Made by a program: the position numbers and the translations under genes. A stretch of 64,000 bases of DNA, taken from NCBI RefSeq assembly GCF_021991835.1, contig NZ_JAHDAU010000012.1, positions 1-64,000 of the forward strand, in the 5' to 3' direction. The notes beneath the pieces are model-generated. The model worked only from the letters and a program-made list of their open reading frames with translations, did no database searches and had not been told where the DNA came from. This stretch comes from Polaribacter sargassicola (lineage in GTDB: Bacteria; Bacteroidota; Bacteroidia; Flavobacteriales; Flavobacteriaceae). Below, piece after piece: positions 1 to 7,176 of the stretch (its first letter is position 1; each line of letters opens with the position of its first letter).

Positions 1-178
1 TTAATGAAATTGACATAAAACAGCTTCAAAATATTCAACAAAAATTAAACAACAGACCAAGAAAAATTATTGGATATAAAACACCTAAAGAAATGATGGA
101 CTTAGAACTAAAATTTGTAGCTTAGTAGCATCAAAAAAACAATACGGTTTGTTGCGTTACAACATTGAATCCAAGAAA
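1..178 (+). mobile_element. Right end of an IS30-like insertion sequence (partial)
   Basis: The window opens inside the last codons of a transposase. About 50 bp of non-coding sequence follow, with a terminal-type motif (GTTGCGTTACAACATTGAA, 151-169) of the kind found at the ends of flavobacterial IS30 elements. The left end lies outside the window, so neither the element boundary nor a target duplication can be confirmed. The 178 limit is an estimate. Confidence 0.5.
3..125 (+). CDS. IS30-family transposase, C-terminal fragment
   Basis: This is the last 40 codons of a transposase, cut by the window edge. The visible part reads as the typical tail of an IS30-family DDE integrase core, with LNNRPRK followed by GYKTPKEMM. 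In this family that segment ends the catalytic domain, just past the glutamate of the DDE triad. The triad itself is outside the window, so activity cannot be judged. The element sits directly next to the repeat-separated accessory genes, which fits a mobile, plastic locus. Confidence 0.75.
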   Translation, partial: NEIDIKQLQNIQQKLNNRPRKIIGYKTPKEMMDLELKFVA

Positions 179-234
179 TAATTAAAGAGAAATTATCTAA
201 AACTATATTTGAGTTCACAAAGAAACCAATCCAA

Positions 235-1176
235 ATGAACAAGACTTTTAGAATTTTAAAAAAGATAATTTTATATACTTTTTCAATATTAGTTCTTCTC
301 TCAATAGTAGGTTATATTTATTTCTACAAACTTCCCAAAGGACCAGAAATTACAGAAAATGTCAAAATAAAAAATGGTCAAGATTCTTTTGTTATGTATG
401 CATACAAGCAAAGTGAAAGAAAATCTATTAAAGTTTGGACATACAAACCTGAAAATTGGAAAAATGAAGATAAGATAGTTTTCGTTATGCACGGAGGCGG
501 AAGAAATGCGGATGATTATCTTGACGCTTGGATTGACATTGCCAAAAAGAACAATTTATTAATAATAGCACCTGAATTTGAAAATAGGTTTTCAAAATAT
601 ACAACTAACGACTATCAAGAAGGAAATTTATTCACTTTTTTCGGGACTAAAAACCCTAAAGAGGAATGGGCTTATACAGTAGTTGAAAATATATTTGACC
701 ATATCAAATCAATTAATAATATTACAAATGAAAATTACGACATCTTTGGACATTCAGCTGGTGGACAGTTTGTTCATAGAATGATACTATTAATGCCTGA
801 ATCGAGAATTAGAACAGCTATTTCAGCTAATTCTGGATTTTATAGTTTACCAAAAGAGAATCTTAAATTTCCATACGGTGTTAAAAATACAGGAATGGAT
901 TTAAAATCTGATTTACAGAAATCTTATAAAAAAAGATTGATTATTTTATTAGGAGAATTAGATAATGACCCAAGTTTAGGAACTTTCAGAACAACTAATT
1001 TAGCAATGGAACAAGGAGCTCACAGATTAGAGCGTGGAACAAATTTTTATAATGTAAATAAGGAATTAACAAACAAAAATAATTGGATATTTAACTGGAA
1101 AATTGACACAATAAAAAATGTAAGTCACAATTATAAAAAGATGTCTGAAAGTTCAATTGAATGGATAAATAACTAA
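235..1176 (+). CDS. Membrane-anchored alpha/beta hydrolase (esterase/PHB depolymerase-like)
   Basis: A 313-residue protein. An N-terminal signal anchor (about residues 11-31) is preceded by lysines, which suggests a periplasmic or surface domain tethered to the inner membrane. The rest is an alpha/beta hydrolase fold. It has an oxyanion-type HGGG at 86-89, a nucleophile elbow GHSAGG with Ser174, a probable acidic residue in the ELDND stretch at 241-245, and a C-terminal VSHNY with His298 as the likely catalytic histidine. The arrangement resembles esterase D and poly(hydroxyalkanoate) depolymerase-type esterases, but the substrate cannot be read from sequence. It stands alone between an IS30 end and a copy of the intergenic repeat, as expected for a captured single-gene unit. 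Confidence 0.8.
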   Translation: MNKTFRILKKIILYTFSILVLLSIVGYIYFYKLPKGPEITENVKIKNGQDSFVMYAYKQSERKSIKVWTYKPENWKNEDKIVFVMHGGGRNADDYLDAWIDIAKKNNLLIIAPEFENRFSKYTTNDYQEGNLFTFFGTKNPKEEWAYTVVENIFDHIKSINNITNENYDIFGHSAGGQFVHRMILLMPESRIRTAISANSGFYSLPKENLKFPYGVKNTGMDLKSDLQKSYKKRLIILLGELDNDPSLGTFRTTNLAMEQGAHRLERGTNFYNVNKELTNKNNWIFNWKIDTIKNVSHNYKKMSESSIEWINN

Positions 1177-1178
1177 CC

Positions 1179-1312
1179 TTAACATGTGTATAATTTATTG
1201 CTAATTCTAGCCTACTTACTAAAATCCTTGCGGATTTTCTTGGTTAGTTTTTATTTGCTACAATTAATTACTTAAACATGGCACTAATCTTTTACTAACA
1301 CGTTACCAACAA
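1179..1312 (+). repeat. Intergenic repeat copy 1 (cassette-like spacer)
   Basis: This is one of the two best-preserved copies of the window's ~120-140 bp repeat. It runs from AACATGTGTATAATTTATTG through a small hairpin (AAAATCC-TTGC-GGATTTT, 1221-1238) to TTTTTATTTGCTA and ends near CTAACACGTTACCAAC. Its right half is almost identical to copy 2 at 4392-4520. It fills the gap between the hydrolase and the next small gene. Confidence 0.8.
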
Positions 1313-1331
1313 GCACCAAGCAGAACGTAAA

Positions 1332-1637
1332 ATGAAAAAGAAGTTAATACTTTGGAGTTTGATTTTTATTAGTCAATTTGTGGTTTGTCAGAAAAATAAC
1401 AAAATATATTTTACGAGAAATCATATTTATAGAACAACTTATTCTTATGGAATAACTGAAATTATAATTCATTCTGACACAACTTACACAAGAAGAGACT
1501 GGAGTATGCTAAATAAAAAAGAATGGAAAGATTATAAGAAATATAAGCCTAAATTGAGTGTAGGGAAAATTAGTTTTAATGGAAAGAATTATGTTTTAAA
1601 TGAATTTAGAAATGGGAATAAATCTGACTTTGAGTAG
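1332..1637 (+). CDS. Small secreted protein of unknown function, probably truncated by an in-frame stop
   Basis: A 101-residue protein with a clear signal peptide (lysines, then a hydrophobic stretch ending near VVCQ at residue 19). The mature part is rich in Tyr, Lys and Ile with alternating polar and hydrophobic residues, so it is probably beta-rich. I do not recognise the family. After the TAG stop (1635-1637) the same frame stays open for 33 more codons to a TAA at 1737-1739. The continuation begins NIILTEKKLTFFFY and ends in a lysine/arginine tail, which reads like a natural end. TAG may therefore replace a sense codon such as TAT, making this a recent nonsense allele of a ~135-residue protein. 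Upstream lies intergenic repeat copy 1. Confidence 0.6.
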   Translation: MKKKLILWSLIFISQFVVCQKNNKIYFTRNHIYRTTYSYGITEIIIHSDTTYTRRDWSMLNKKEWKDYKKYKPKLSVGKISFNGKNYVLNEFRNGNKSDFE

Positions 1638-1740
1638 AATATAATTCTGACTGAAAAAAAATTGACTTTCTTTTTCTATAAAGAAAATGGTGGAATTGAT
1701 AAAGTCTCAAAATATAAAAGAAGAAAAAGAAGAAATTAAG

Positions 1741-1862
1741 CCAGTTGGTAACAATGTGTATGCTTAGCGTTATTTCCTTTGGAAAAAACTCGTCCACAGC
1801 CAATTTGAGTAATTTATTACTTTTAACATAACAAAACGCAATTAAACATAAGTACTAAACCT
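1741..1862 (+). repeat. Degenerate intergenic repeat (possible copy)
   Basis: The sequence starts with GGTAACAATGTGTATGCTTAG and contains a run near TAACATAACAAAACGCAATTAAAC, in the same order as the outer motifs of the better copies. The central hairpin is poor. It lies immediately after the extended frame of the small secreted protein, the position expected for a repeat copy. Assignment is tentative. Confidence 0.35.
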
Positions 1863-1895
1863 TTATTAATGCAAGAGCAAGTTTACGGAATTGTA

Positions 1896-1961
1896 TTTAT
1901 GAACTGAATAAAAAAAATTTGAAATCGTTCGCTATAAATTATCTTTTATCCAGTTCATAAA
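1896..1961. repeat. Long imperfect inverted repeat next to the T9SS protein gene
   Basis: The arm TTTATGAACTG-A-ATAAAA (1896-1912 or so) is mirrored by TTTTAT-C-CAGTTCATAAA ending at 1961, with one mismatch and a loop of about 30 bases. It lies just past the stop of the minus-strand gene. It could act as a transcript-end stem-loop, although no T-run follows the distal arm on the minus strand. Confidence 0.55.
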
Positions 1962-1966
1962 AAAAA

Positions 1967-4285
1967 TTAATATTTACTAATTTTCTTTATGTAAACACCA
2001 TCAACAAACGTAAATCTAAATATATATATACCGCTATTAAAACTATTCAAATTAATAGCGTTTATATTTTCTAAATCCAAAATTAATCGACCATTCAGAT
2101 CTAACATCTCTACTCTTTTTGGAATTTTATTTCCGTAATCTAAATGAATAAAGTCTTTGGTTGGGTTTGGGAAAATATTTATTTCAAATTTTTTATTTTC
2201 CTCTAAACTTAAATTTCTTTCTTCACAAAGTTCAATAACTTCCTCTTTAGTATTACAACCGTTTTTGTTATTTCCTATACCAATTTTGTTGATATTATTT
2301 TCTAAAAAGTCACATACAATATTAATATTACATACATCTAAATTTGAATTCCCATAAATTCTAATAAACTGTCCAACACTATTTATGTTGTTTAATGAGT
2401 TAATGTTAGTTAAATCATTATTATAATTTATATCTATATCTAATCCAACTGATGTTAATAAATCAAAACCTTTTAACTCAGTTATTCCTGTATTAAAAGA
2501 AAATCTCATACGCCATTCAATAGAAGATAATTTTTTAAAACCGCTTAAATCACTAATACTGCTATTTTCAATTATAAAATTCTGATTTACTTTTTCTAAA
2601 CTTGCAAATCCAGATAAATTATCAACTGAGCTAAAAGTTATCTGAAATAAGCCAACTGACAACAACTTATTAAATCCACTAAAATCAGAAATACTACAGT
2701 CATAAAAGCCAAAAGAATTATTAACAGATTCTAGTTCATTAAATCCATTTAAAACGGATACTCCAGAATTTTCCCTTAAAGAAAACCAGCCGCCAATAGT
2801 TTTTAAATTACTAAACCCACTAAAATCCTCCATTGCATTCCTATAAAAACTAAGGTTTGATCCAATTGACGTTAGTAAGGTAAACCCGCTTATTTTATTT
2901 AGATTAGTATTATTCTCAACTAACAAACTTTCACCTATCTGATTTAAGTTATTGAACCCAGTTATTTTTGTTAGGGAACCATTGTACTCAATACCAAGAT
3001 CTCCAGTTAGCACTTCTATTGAATTGAAGCCCTCAATAGATTCTAAAATTGAATTATGTTCAATATTGATATTTGAAATAGTCCCAATTAAAGAATTAAA
3101 ACCATTGATTGACTTTAGTGAACTTTCCCATATAGAAAAGCTTCCTTTAATACTTTTTAAACTTGGGAAGTCGCTTAATGTTTTTAATTTAGGATTGGAA
3201 CGGAATGACAAATCCCCTTCTATACTAATTAAATTTTCAAAACCAACGACCGAAGTTAGTTCATCATTTCCATACACAGAAAACAAAGAACCACCAATGG
3301 TTTCTAGAGTTTTAAAACCACTAATATTTTGTAACTGAGGATTTTCATAAAAATATAAAACACCAGTAATACTTTTTAATTTATTAAAACCTAATACTGA
3401 TTGAGTTGTGTTATACCTAAATTCTAAATCACCCCCTATACTATTTAATTCTGTAAAACCTTCAATTACTTCTGTATAATTATACCAAAACTTAACATTG
3501 CCTGTAACTATCTGTAAAGTATCAAAAGCATCTAGAGATGTAAAATCATGACTATTTCTAAAGGTTAAATTTCCATTAATCAAATTTAGTTTTTCAAACC
3601 CACTAAATAAGGTTAAATTTTCATTTTCATCTATTAAAACGTCACCATTAATAGACTCTATAATGTTAAAGCCATTGATGTCAATAAGTCCGTTATTACG
3701 TTTTAGTAAGATTCCATTGTTAATAGATACTAGCCTTTCAAAACCATCGATATGTAAGCTTGTATTTTGTTCGAAAATCAAAGCTCCTTCGATAGAGGTT
3801 AATTCTGATAATCCTGCAATTGTTTGATCACTATTATTAGAGAATTTTAGATCCCCATTAATGCTTTTTAGGTTTTCTAAATCATTTAGACCTGATAGAT
3901 CATCATTATTATTTAAATTAAAATTGCCACCAATTGTATTAAGGTTTTTCAAGTTTTTCAAATCATCAACAGAATTATTAGAAAAAGTAAAATCTCCATC
4001 GATTGAAGTTAAATTTATCAATCCACTAGTATCTGTTGTTTGGTTAAGCCCTGCAAGAGTAAAATTGCCATTAATTGAAGTAATATTTGACAATCCATCT
4101 AAATTGTGGATTTCATTTGAATAATTATTGATATATAAATCTACATCTAAATCTGTACAGCTAGGAAAGTTAGTTTTAAATAAATCAATATCTGATTGTT
4201 TATAAAAATTCAAATTACTGGTTGGACATTGAGATAAACCAATATATGTAACAAAAACTAGTAAAAGAGTGAAAATATTTTTCAT
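1967..4285 (-). CDS. Secreted leucine/aspartate-rich repeat protein with T9SS type A sorting domain
   Basis: A 772-residue surface or secreted protein. It has a signal peptide (residues 1-18, ending near GLSQ). About 25 imperfect repeats of 22-25 residues follow, each of the form hydrophobic-xx-I-x-G-(D/N/S)-hydrophobic...N...L-x-x-(I/L)-(S/D)-G-F, similar to the receptor-L-domain style of leucine-rich repeat. A short cysteine-containing linker comes next (CNINIVCDFLENN region). The last ~75 residues form a type IX secretion C-terminal domain (INIFPNPTKDFIHLDY ... LDLNGRLI ... SGIYIFRF), which directs export and surface attachment. Many flavobacterial proteins of this type are predicted adhesins or carbohydrate-associated proteins; the ligand is unknown. 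It is on the minus strand between repeat-bounded plus-strand genes. Confidence 0.85.
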   Translation of the reverse strand: MKNIFTLLLVFVTYIGLSQCPTSNLNFYKQSDIDLFKTNFPSCTDLDVDLYINNYSNEIHNLDGLSNITSINGNFTLAGLNQTTDTSGLINLTSIDGDFTFSNNSVDDLKNLKNLNTIGGNFNLNNNDDLSGLNDLENLKSINGDLKFSNNSDQTIAGLSELTSIEGALIFEQNTSLHIDGFERLVSINNGILLKRNNGLIDINGFNIIESINGDVLIDENENLTLFSGFEKLNLINGNLTFRNSHDFTSLDAFDTLQIVTGNVKFWYNYTEVIEGFTELNSIGGDLEFRYNTTQSVLGFNKLKSITGVLYFYENPQLQNISGFKTLETIGGSLFSVYGNDELTSVVGFENLISIEGDLSFRSNPKLKTLSDFPSLKSIKGSFSIWESSLKSINGFNSLIGTISNINIEHNSILESIEGFNSIEVLTGDLGIEYNGSLTKITGFNNLNQIGESLLVENNTNLNKISGFTLLTSIGSNLSFYRNAMEDFSGFSNLKTIGGWFSLRENSGVSVLNGFNELESVNNSFGFYDCSISDFSGFNKLLSVGLFQITFSSVDNLSGFASLEKVNQNFIIENSSISDLSGFKKLSSIEWRMRFSFNTGITELKGFDLLTSVGLDIDINYNNDLTNINSLNNINSVGQFIRIYGNSNLDVCNINIVCDFLENNINKIGIGNNKNGCNTKEEVIELCEERNLSLEENKKFEINIFPNPTKDFIHLDYGNKIPKRVEMLDLNGRLILDLENINAINLNSFNSGIYIFRFTFVDGVYIKKISKY

Positions 4286-4391
4286 ATTGATTTTCTACCA
4301 AAACTACAAAAAAAAACAAATTTTCCTATAATATATTCAGCCAATATTCAAGAAAAAAATAAATAAACTATAAATATATAAAAGCACTAAA

Positions 4392-4520
4392 AGCTAACAA
4401 AGTATATAATTTATTGCTAGTTCTAGTCTGTTTACAAAAGTCCACGCGGACTTTCTATTCGGTTTTTATTTGCTATAATTAATTACTTAAACATGGCACT
4501 AATCTTTTACTAACAATTTG
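4392..4520 (+). repeat. Intergenic repeat copy 2
   Basis: The most regular copy. It has CTAACAAAGTATATAATTTATTG, then the hairpin AAAGTCC-ACGC-GGACTTT (4437-4454), then TTTTTATTTGCTATAATTAA and CTTTTACTAACAATTTG. Compared with copy 1 the hairpin bases differ in compensating pairs (AAAATCC/GGATTTT against AAAGTCC/GGACTTT), so pairing has been kept while sequence changed. The rest of the 4286-4626 gap holds no other recognisable feature. Confidence 0.8.
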
Positions 4521-4626
4521 TGTTTAATATCCAAACTGTAACAAAACTCTTGATAATTCGTCAAATATATAAACGAACTATTTTATAAAATTAATAAAAA
4601 GAATTGCAATATCTATCGGAATTTTA

Positions 4627-5619
4627 ATGCTAATTGTGTTTCTTTTTTTGGGTTTAAAACTTGGAACAAAATATTATAAATCTTATCAAAGTTCTGAATC
4701 TTTAACCAATACAACTCTAGATTATAAAATTAGCGCTGATGATTATAAGAATTCATACAATCTAAAAGATGGAGCTATTATATCTAAAAAAATAATAAAT
4801 CTTTCAGAAATACCACCAATTTGGAATAGCATCTCTGAAAATAATTCTTTAACAAAAAACTATAAATATTTAGATAACATTAATTTTTATGTTATTCTTT
4901 ATAAGAGTGATTCTCTTTTAGTAAATGGAATAATTGCTGAACCAAAAAAAGAAGGTAAATTTCCTGTAATTATTTTTAATAGAGGAGGAAATAAAGAAGT
5001 GGGAAAAATGGCTAAAGCAAAAACGCTTCATTCTTTAATACAATCGGCTTCAAAATTAGCAGACCAAGATTATCTAATTATAGCCAGCTGTTATAGAGAA
5101 AATGATGAATTTGGAGGTGATGACATTAAAGATGTTCTAAATTTAACAGAAACGATTAAAACAATTAAAAAAGCAGATTCTAGCCGTATTGAAATGTTTG
5201 GATGGTCAAGAGGTGGAATGATGACTTACCTATCTCTAAAAAACAGCAATCTAATTAAAACCGCGGTAATTGGAAATGGACCATCTGATTTGGGAAAATT
5301 AATTATTGAAAGGCCTGAAATGGAAAGATTAGTATGTGCTAAACTGATTCCGAAATATAAAGAAAGTAAAAGTGAAGAACTAAAAAAACGTTCTGTTGCT
5401 TATTGGGCTGACGAATTAGATAAAAGTGCAAGTTTACTTATTCTTTGTGATACTGAAGACCAGCAAGTAAACCCTAATCAGGCTGATATAATAGCTGATA
5501 AATTAACTAAAATAAATTATGATTTTAAGCTTGAGAAAGTAAAAACTGACCACAAGTTTTCTGATAAAAAAAATGAGCTAAATAAGTTATTAATTAATTG
5601 GTTCAAAGAAAAATTATAA
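4627..5619 (+). CDS. Membrane-anchored S9-like alpha/beta hydrolase (dienelactone hydrolase/prolyl oligopeptidase type)
   Basis: At least 330 residues. An N-terminal hydrophobic anchor leads to an extracytoplasmic alpha/beta hydrolase domain from about residue 95. The nucleophile elbow is GWSRGGM with Ser194. The likely acid is Asp278 in DTEDQQVNP, and His309 in KTDHKF completes the triad. Only ATG 4627 is a conventional start. The frame is open back to 4573 and upstream codons encode a better signal anchor (KLIKRIAISIGIL); the codon before that run is ATA at 4585, where an ATG would be expected. The start has probably been lost or is non-canonical. The substrate is unknown. It lies between repeat copies 2 and 3. 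Confidence 0.75.
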   Translation: MLIVFLFLGLKLGTKYYKSYQSSESLTNTTLDYKISADDYKNSYNLKDGAIISKKIINLSEIPPIWNSISENNSLTKNYKYLDNINFYVILYKSDSLLVNGIIAEPKKEGKFPVIIFNRGGNKEVGKMAKAKTLHSLIQSASKLADQDYLIIASCYRENDEFGGDDIKDVLNLTETIKTIKKADSSRIEMFGWSRGGMMTYLSLKNSNLIKTAVIGNGPSDLGKLIIERPEMERLVCAKLIPKYKESKSEELKKRSVAYWADELDKSASLLILCDTEDQQVNPNQADIIADKLTKINYDFKLEKVKTDHKFSDKKNELNKLLINWFKEKL

Positions 5620-5620
5620 A

Positions 5621-5760
5621 GTACTAAGAACAACACCGTGTAAAAAATTGCTGGTAAAAGCCTACTTTTTGAAAATCCTTGCGGACTTTCTAGCTGTATT
5701 TTATTTGTTAACTTAGTACCACAACATGTAACCTTCAATAAACAAACACTTTGTACAACA
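5621..5760 (+). repeat. Intergenic repeat copy 3
   Basis: It starts CAACACCGTGTAAAAAATTGCTGG, followed by CCTACTTTTTGAAAATCCTTGC and an imperfect hairpin (GAAAATCC-TTGC-GGACTTTC, 5671-5690, one mismatch), then TTTTATTTGTTAACTTAGTACC. Its right end (ACAAACACTTTGTACAA) closely matches the right end of copy 5 and resembles a -7 promoter element, so the repeat may supply a promoter for the following acetyltransferase gene. Confidence 0.7.
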
Positions 5761-5767
5761 TTAAAAA

Positions 5768-6211
5768 ATGACACAAAAAATAGATAAAGTCCATAAAACT
5801 GAATATCAAGAAGTCCTAAATGTTTGGGAATCTTCAGTTAGAGCGACTCATCACTTTTTAAAAGAAGAAGACATAGCGTATTTTAAACCTTTAATTTTAA
5901 ACACGTATTTGGATGCCGTTGAATTAAGGTGTGTACGAAACCATGAAAATAAAATTATTGGTTTCCTTGGTGTTGCAGAACAAAATTTAGAAATGCTATT
6001 TATTGACCCCAAATATAGAGGTAAAAAAATTGGAAAAACGTTATTAGATTACTCAATTAGTCATTTAAATGTTACAAAGGTTGACGTAAATGAACAGAAT
6101 GAACAAGCAGTTGGGTTTTACAAACATTTTGGATTTGAAATGGTGAGTCGTTCTAAATTGGATTCCTCTGGAAAACCTTATCCGACTTTACATATGAAAT
6201 TAAAAAAGTAA
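5768..6211 (+). CDS. GNAT-family N-acetyltransferase, YjaB-like
   Basis: A 147-residue cytosolic enzyme expected to transfer an acetyl group from acetyl-CoA to an amine, or to a lysine side chain in the YjaB group. The N-terminal WESSVRATHHFL motif (about residues 18-29) is characteristic of YjaB-type proteins. The acetyl-CoA pyrophosphate loop is RGKKIG near residue 86, and the C-terminal GFYKHFGFEMVSRSKLDSSGKPYPTLHM block is typical of this subgroup. It is full length for the family. It is flanked on both sides by copies of the intergenic repeat; GNAT proteins are among the commonest cargo of cassette-type gene arrays. The acceptor substrate cannot be inferred. Confidence 0.85.
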   Translation: MTQKIDKVHKTEYQEVLNVWESSVRATHHFLKEEDIAYFKPLILNTYLDAVELRCVRNHENKIIGFLGVAEQNLEMLFIDPKYRGKKIGKTLLDYSISHLNVTKVDVNEQNEQAVGFYKHFGFEMVSRSKLDSSGKPYPTLHMKLKK

Positions 6212-6345
6212 AACTACTACCATATAAAATTAAATACTTCTTCCTTACTTACAAAATCCTAGATGGTTTTCTATTCAGTAATTATTTACTAAATTTAGTG
6301 CTTAATCGTAGTAATTAACTCTTTACAAACACGTTCCGATTTTAT
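6212..6345 (+). repeat. Intergenic repeat copy 4 (degenerate)
   Basis: It keeps the order of motifs: a CTTACTTACAAAATCC segment with a weak hairpin (AAAATCC/GGTTTT, 6252-6270), then TTATTTACTAAATTTAGTGCTTAAT, and near the right end ACAAACACGTTCCGA. The hairpin has lost pairs compared with copies 1 and 2. Confidence 0.55.
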
Positions 6346-6372
6346 TACCTGAATAATTTAAACATCAAAAAC

Positions 6373-7083
6373 ATGAAAAAAGTAATTATTGTAGTAGTCA
6401 CGTTAATCTTTTCGTTATCAACACATGCGCAAGGAATTATTGGTGCTTGGGAAACAATTTCTAAAGCACAAAATGGAGATCAATTAAAAACTGTTGTAAT
6501 TTTTACAGAAGGTTATCAAGTGTCCACAACGTATGATGCCACCACTGGAAAATTTATAAGCACAAATGGCAGCGCATGGAAATTAGAAGGCAATACGATA
6601 ACCGAAAAAATTGAATTTCACACAAAAAAGCCAGCACTAGTAGGTACTGAATTAACTTATAATATTGCTATTTCTGATAATGAAATTAAAATTATAAACA
6701 GTTCTACGATAATGAAAAGATTAGATAACGGTACTCCAGGGGTTTTACAAGGTGCTTGGTTAATGTCTGGCAGAGTTAAAGATGGTAAAACTCAAATGCG
6801 AGATATAAACAGACCTAGAAAGACCATGAAAATTTTATCGGGAACTCGATTTCAATGGATAGCATACAATACCGAAACTAAGCAATTTATGGGTACTGGT
6901 GGTGGTACTTATACTACCAAAAATGGTGAATATACAGAGAACATAGAATTTTTCTCTAAAGACGATACCAAAGTAGGTCGCAAACTACAGTTTAATTACG
7001 AGTTGATTGATGGCAAATGGCATCACTCAGGTTTATCAAGTAAAGGAGCACCTATTCATGAAATATGGACTATCAGAAAATAA
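6373..7083 (+). CDS. Secreted protein with two lipocalin-like (DUF4488-type) domains
   Basis: A 236-residue protein with a signal peptide ending at THAQG (about residue 20). The mature part contains two related beta-rich halves. The first begins IIGAWETIS (residue 22) and the second LQGAWLMSG (about 125). Each continues with a strand pattern including a GTGGGTY or NGSAW turn and an (E/D)xIEF strand (KIEFHTKK, NIEFFSKD). The internal duplication is visible in GxW...TxF...Y...G.....Y.E.IEF. Such proteins are usually annotated only as secreted lipocalin-like or DUF4488 proteins, and the ligand is unknown. It stands alone after repeat copy 4. Confidence 0.65.
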   Translation: MKKVIIVVVTLIFSLSTHAQGIIGAWETISKAQNGDQLKTVVIFTEGYQVSTTYDATTGKFISTNGSAWKLEGNTITEKIEFHTKKPALVGTELTYNIAISDNEIKIINSSTIMKRLDNGTPGVLQGAWLMSGRVKDGKTQMRDINRPRKTMKILSGTRFQWIAYNTETKQFMGTGGGTYTTKNGEYTENIEFFSKDDTKVGRKLQFNYELIDGKWHHSGLSSKGAPIHEIWTIRK

Positions 7084-7176
7084 CATGAAAAAAGCCAATA
7101 AGACATATAATTAATTATCTGTTGTATTAATTGTTCTCTAATTTAGATTTTTCTAAATTTTACATCATACATAGAA

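Noticed and set aside
1179..1312. Repeat as a classical integron attC site
   Set aside because: The outer motifs do not clearly match RYYYAAC and GTTRRRY core sites and no integrase gene is in the window, so only attC-like architecture is proposed.
4290..4320. TAGTTTTG on the minus strand as promoter of the T9SS protein gene
   Set aside because: The nearest TTG is only about 10 bp upstream, far from the usual spacing, and the leader would be only a few bases.
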